Source: Octadecabacter antarcticus 307
GTDB taxonomy: Bacteria > Pseudomonadota > Alphaproteobacteria > Rhodobacterales > Rhodobacteraceae
DNA: 64,000 nucleotides
Assembly: GCF_000155675.2 (NCBI RefSeq)
Contig: NC_020911.1
Coordinates: 362,501-426,500, forward strand
Direction of reading: 5' to 3'
In this document: piece after piece, positions 62,836 through 64,000 of the stretch
Layout: every line of letters starts with the position of its first letter
Position numbering within the stretch: the stretch's first letter is position 1
The notes under the pieces: generated by a model
What the model was told of the DNA's origin: nothing
The model's input: the letters and a program-made list of their open reading frames with translations, nothing else
Databases searched by the model: none
Translations under genes and position numbers: made by a program

Positions 62836-64000
62836 TCAATCCAGCGCCTTGTGTCTAATTTCCGACCCTTCGATCATTTTGACCTCACGTTGTGGGAACG
62901 GAATCGAAATGCCGTTGTCCGCAAACGCGTCCCATAGCGCGAGATAGACGTTGCCGCGAATGTTGGTCAGTCCGCCCGTCGGGTCCTTGATCCAGAACCG
63001 CAGGATGTAATCGACGCTGCTGTCACCAAAGCCAACGATGTGACAGACTGGCGGGCGAAATTCCAGAACACGGTCCACGCCGGCGGCCGCGGCAATCGCC
63101 AGCTTGCGCACTTCGCGCGGGTTATCGCCATAGGCGGTGCCAAAATAGATATCCAACCGAACAAAATCGTTGGAATGTGACCAATTCACCACCTGCGTGG
63201 TGATGAGGTCTTCGTTCGGGATCAGGTACTCGCGCCCGTCGCGGGTGGTGATGCTGACGTACCGCGCGCCCAGCGAATTAATCCAACCAAACGTTTCCCC
63301 CACGGTGATCACGTCACCGGGTTTGATCGATTTATCCAGTAGAATGATGATCCCCGACACAAGGTTGCTCACGACCTTTTGCAGACCAAAACCAATACCG
63401 ACACCAATCGCACCCGACAGCACCGCAAGGCCTGTCAGATTAAACCCGACTGCCTGCAAACCAACGAAAAACGCAAAGCCATACAGGACCACTTGCAAAA
63501 ACTTGACGACCAACACCCGCATCGACGGGCTGATATCTTCGTTGCGGTGAATGCGCACCGACGTCTGGTGCGAAATAAATCGCGCCACGACAAAGAAAAT
63601 CGACAGGATAAACACGCCTTGCACCAGCAGCCAAAGCGATAGCCGTGCATCGGCGACCTCAATGGCAGCCGCATCAAGAACCTCGATCCCCTGATCTGTC
63701 AGCCCCGTGATGCGCAGCGTAATCCAAATCCACGCGCCATAACGCACGATGGATCGCAAAAACGGATTACCGATCAGCCGCGTCGCAAACACCACAATCA
63801 GCCAGGCCAGCGCAAGGTTAGCCGCGATCCCGATCATATATGACCGTGATCCCCAGGTGATTTCGCGCATCACGATCAAGACGATCCAGATAAACGCAAC
63901 AAAGAAAATCCCGCGCAGCCTGCGGTGAATGACCAACAGCCACCGCAACCGCCACTTTGGCCAGCTTTCGCGGGTCCGCATCCAGCGGTGCAGTGGCGGG
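62836..64000 (-). CDS. MscS-family mechanosensitive channel, N-terminus outside window
   Basis: At least 388 codons; the frame is open to the window edge, so the start lies beyond 64000. Several membrane helices precede the MscS core: the pore helix is 'VGFNLTGLAVLSGAIGVGIGFGLQKVVSNLVSGIIILLDKSIKPGDVITVG'. The beta domain 'FGWINSLGARYVSITTRDGREYLIPNEDLITTQVVNWSHSN' and the C-terminal domain ending 'GISIPFPQREVKMIEGSEI' follow. Larger than E. coli MscS, of the MscK/YbdG-like long type. Confidence 0.93.
   Translation of the reverse strand, partial: PPLHRWMRTRESWPKWRLRWLLVIHRRLRGIFFVAFIWIVLIVMREITWGSRSYMIGIAANLALAWLIVVFATRLIGNPFLRSIVRYGAWIWITLRITGLTDQGIEVLDAAAIEVADARLSLWLLVQGVFILSIFFVVARFISHQTSVRIHRNEDISPSMRVLVVKFLQVVLYGFAFFVGLQAVGFNLTGLAVLSGAIGVGIGFGLQKVVSNLVSGIIILLDKSIKPGDVITVGETFGWINSLGARYVSITTRDGREYLIPNEDLITTQVVNWSHSNDFVRLDIYFGTAYGDNPREVRKLAIAAAAGVDRVLEFRPPVCHIVGFGDSSVDYILRFWIKDPTGGLTNIRGNVYLALWDAFADNGISIPFPQREVKMIEGSEIRHKALD

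Overview
The window is chromosomal DNA of an alphaproteobacterium, most likely a marine member of the Roseobacter group. Support comes from the 23S-5S-tRNA-fMet order, the Rhodobacterales-type neighbourhoods (pheST, dapD-dapE, gpmI-envC-ctpA-rppH, rlmH-rsfS, COQ9, IalB) and dense gene packing with 4-base overlaps. The density of insertion sequences (seven elements or remnants in 64 kb, some nested, some with perfect target duplications) resembles IS-rich polar roseobacters such as Octadecabacter. The genus is an inference.

Layout. 1-2873 is the 3' part of an rRNA operon (23S, 5S, tRNA-fMet). 3117-12963 is accessory DNA: an IS30 element; a PIN-like gene broken into three reading frames; a cluster of three near-identical small secreted proteins, an exported fumarylacetoacetase-fold protein and a MipA/OmpV barrel, divergent from a membrane-bound LytTR regulator; then a large serine recombinase cut off by an IS3 element. 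12905-18211 is an IS nest: IS3 split by an IS110/IS1111 element, fused to a truncated copy of a 2.66-kb element. 18585-29579 is mostly housekeeping: pheS, two small genes, pheT, LysR, methyltransferase, ytoQ, GST, mscL, ald and its Lrp-type regulator. 29653-32315 is a complete, inverted copy of the 2.66-kb element with 26-bp terminal repeats and an 8-bp target duplication. 32456-35468 carries rpsU, a COQ9 gene, a quinone oxidoreductase and an SDR. 35650-38647 is decayed DNA (IS1182-type remnant, LysR pseudogene). 39273-45190 has serB, asparaginase, IalB, rlmN, LOG and a threonine/serine dehydratase. 45195-46362 is an IS1595 element. 46441-59466 has dapD/dapE, rnr, a lytic transglycosylase, and rppH, ctpA, envC-like, gpmI, rlmH and rsfS on the minus strand. 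59910-64000 has an ArsR-permease pair, a second IS110 element and a truncated MscS-type channel.

How the genes work together. The best candidate for an undescribed system is 6143-10956: envelope proteins apparently co-oriented under one LytTR regulator, with perfect palindromes in the shared intergenic region. The second notable object is the 2.66-kb element. Its two copies differ by only two substitutions that I could find, sit in opposite orientation about 11.4 kb apart, and therefore make the segment carrying pheST potentially invertible. No CRISPR array, prophage structural module or biosynthetic cluster is visible.
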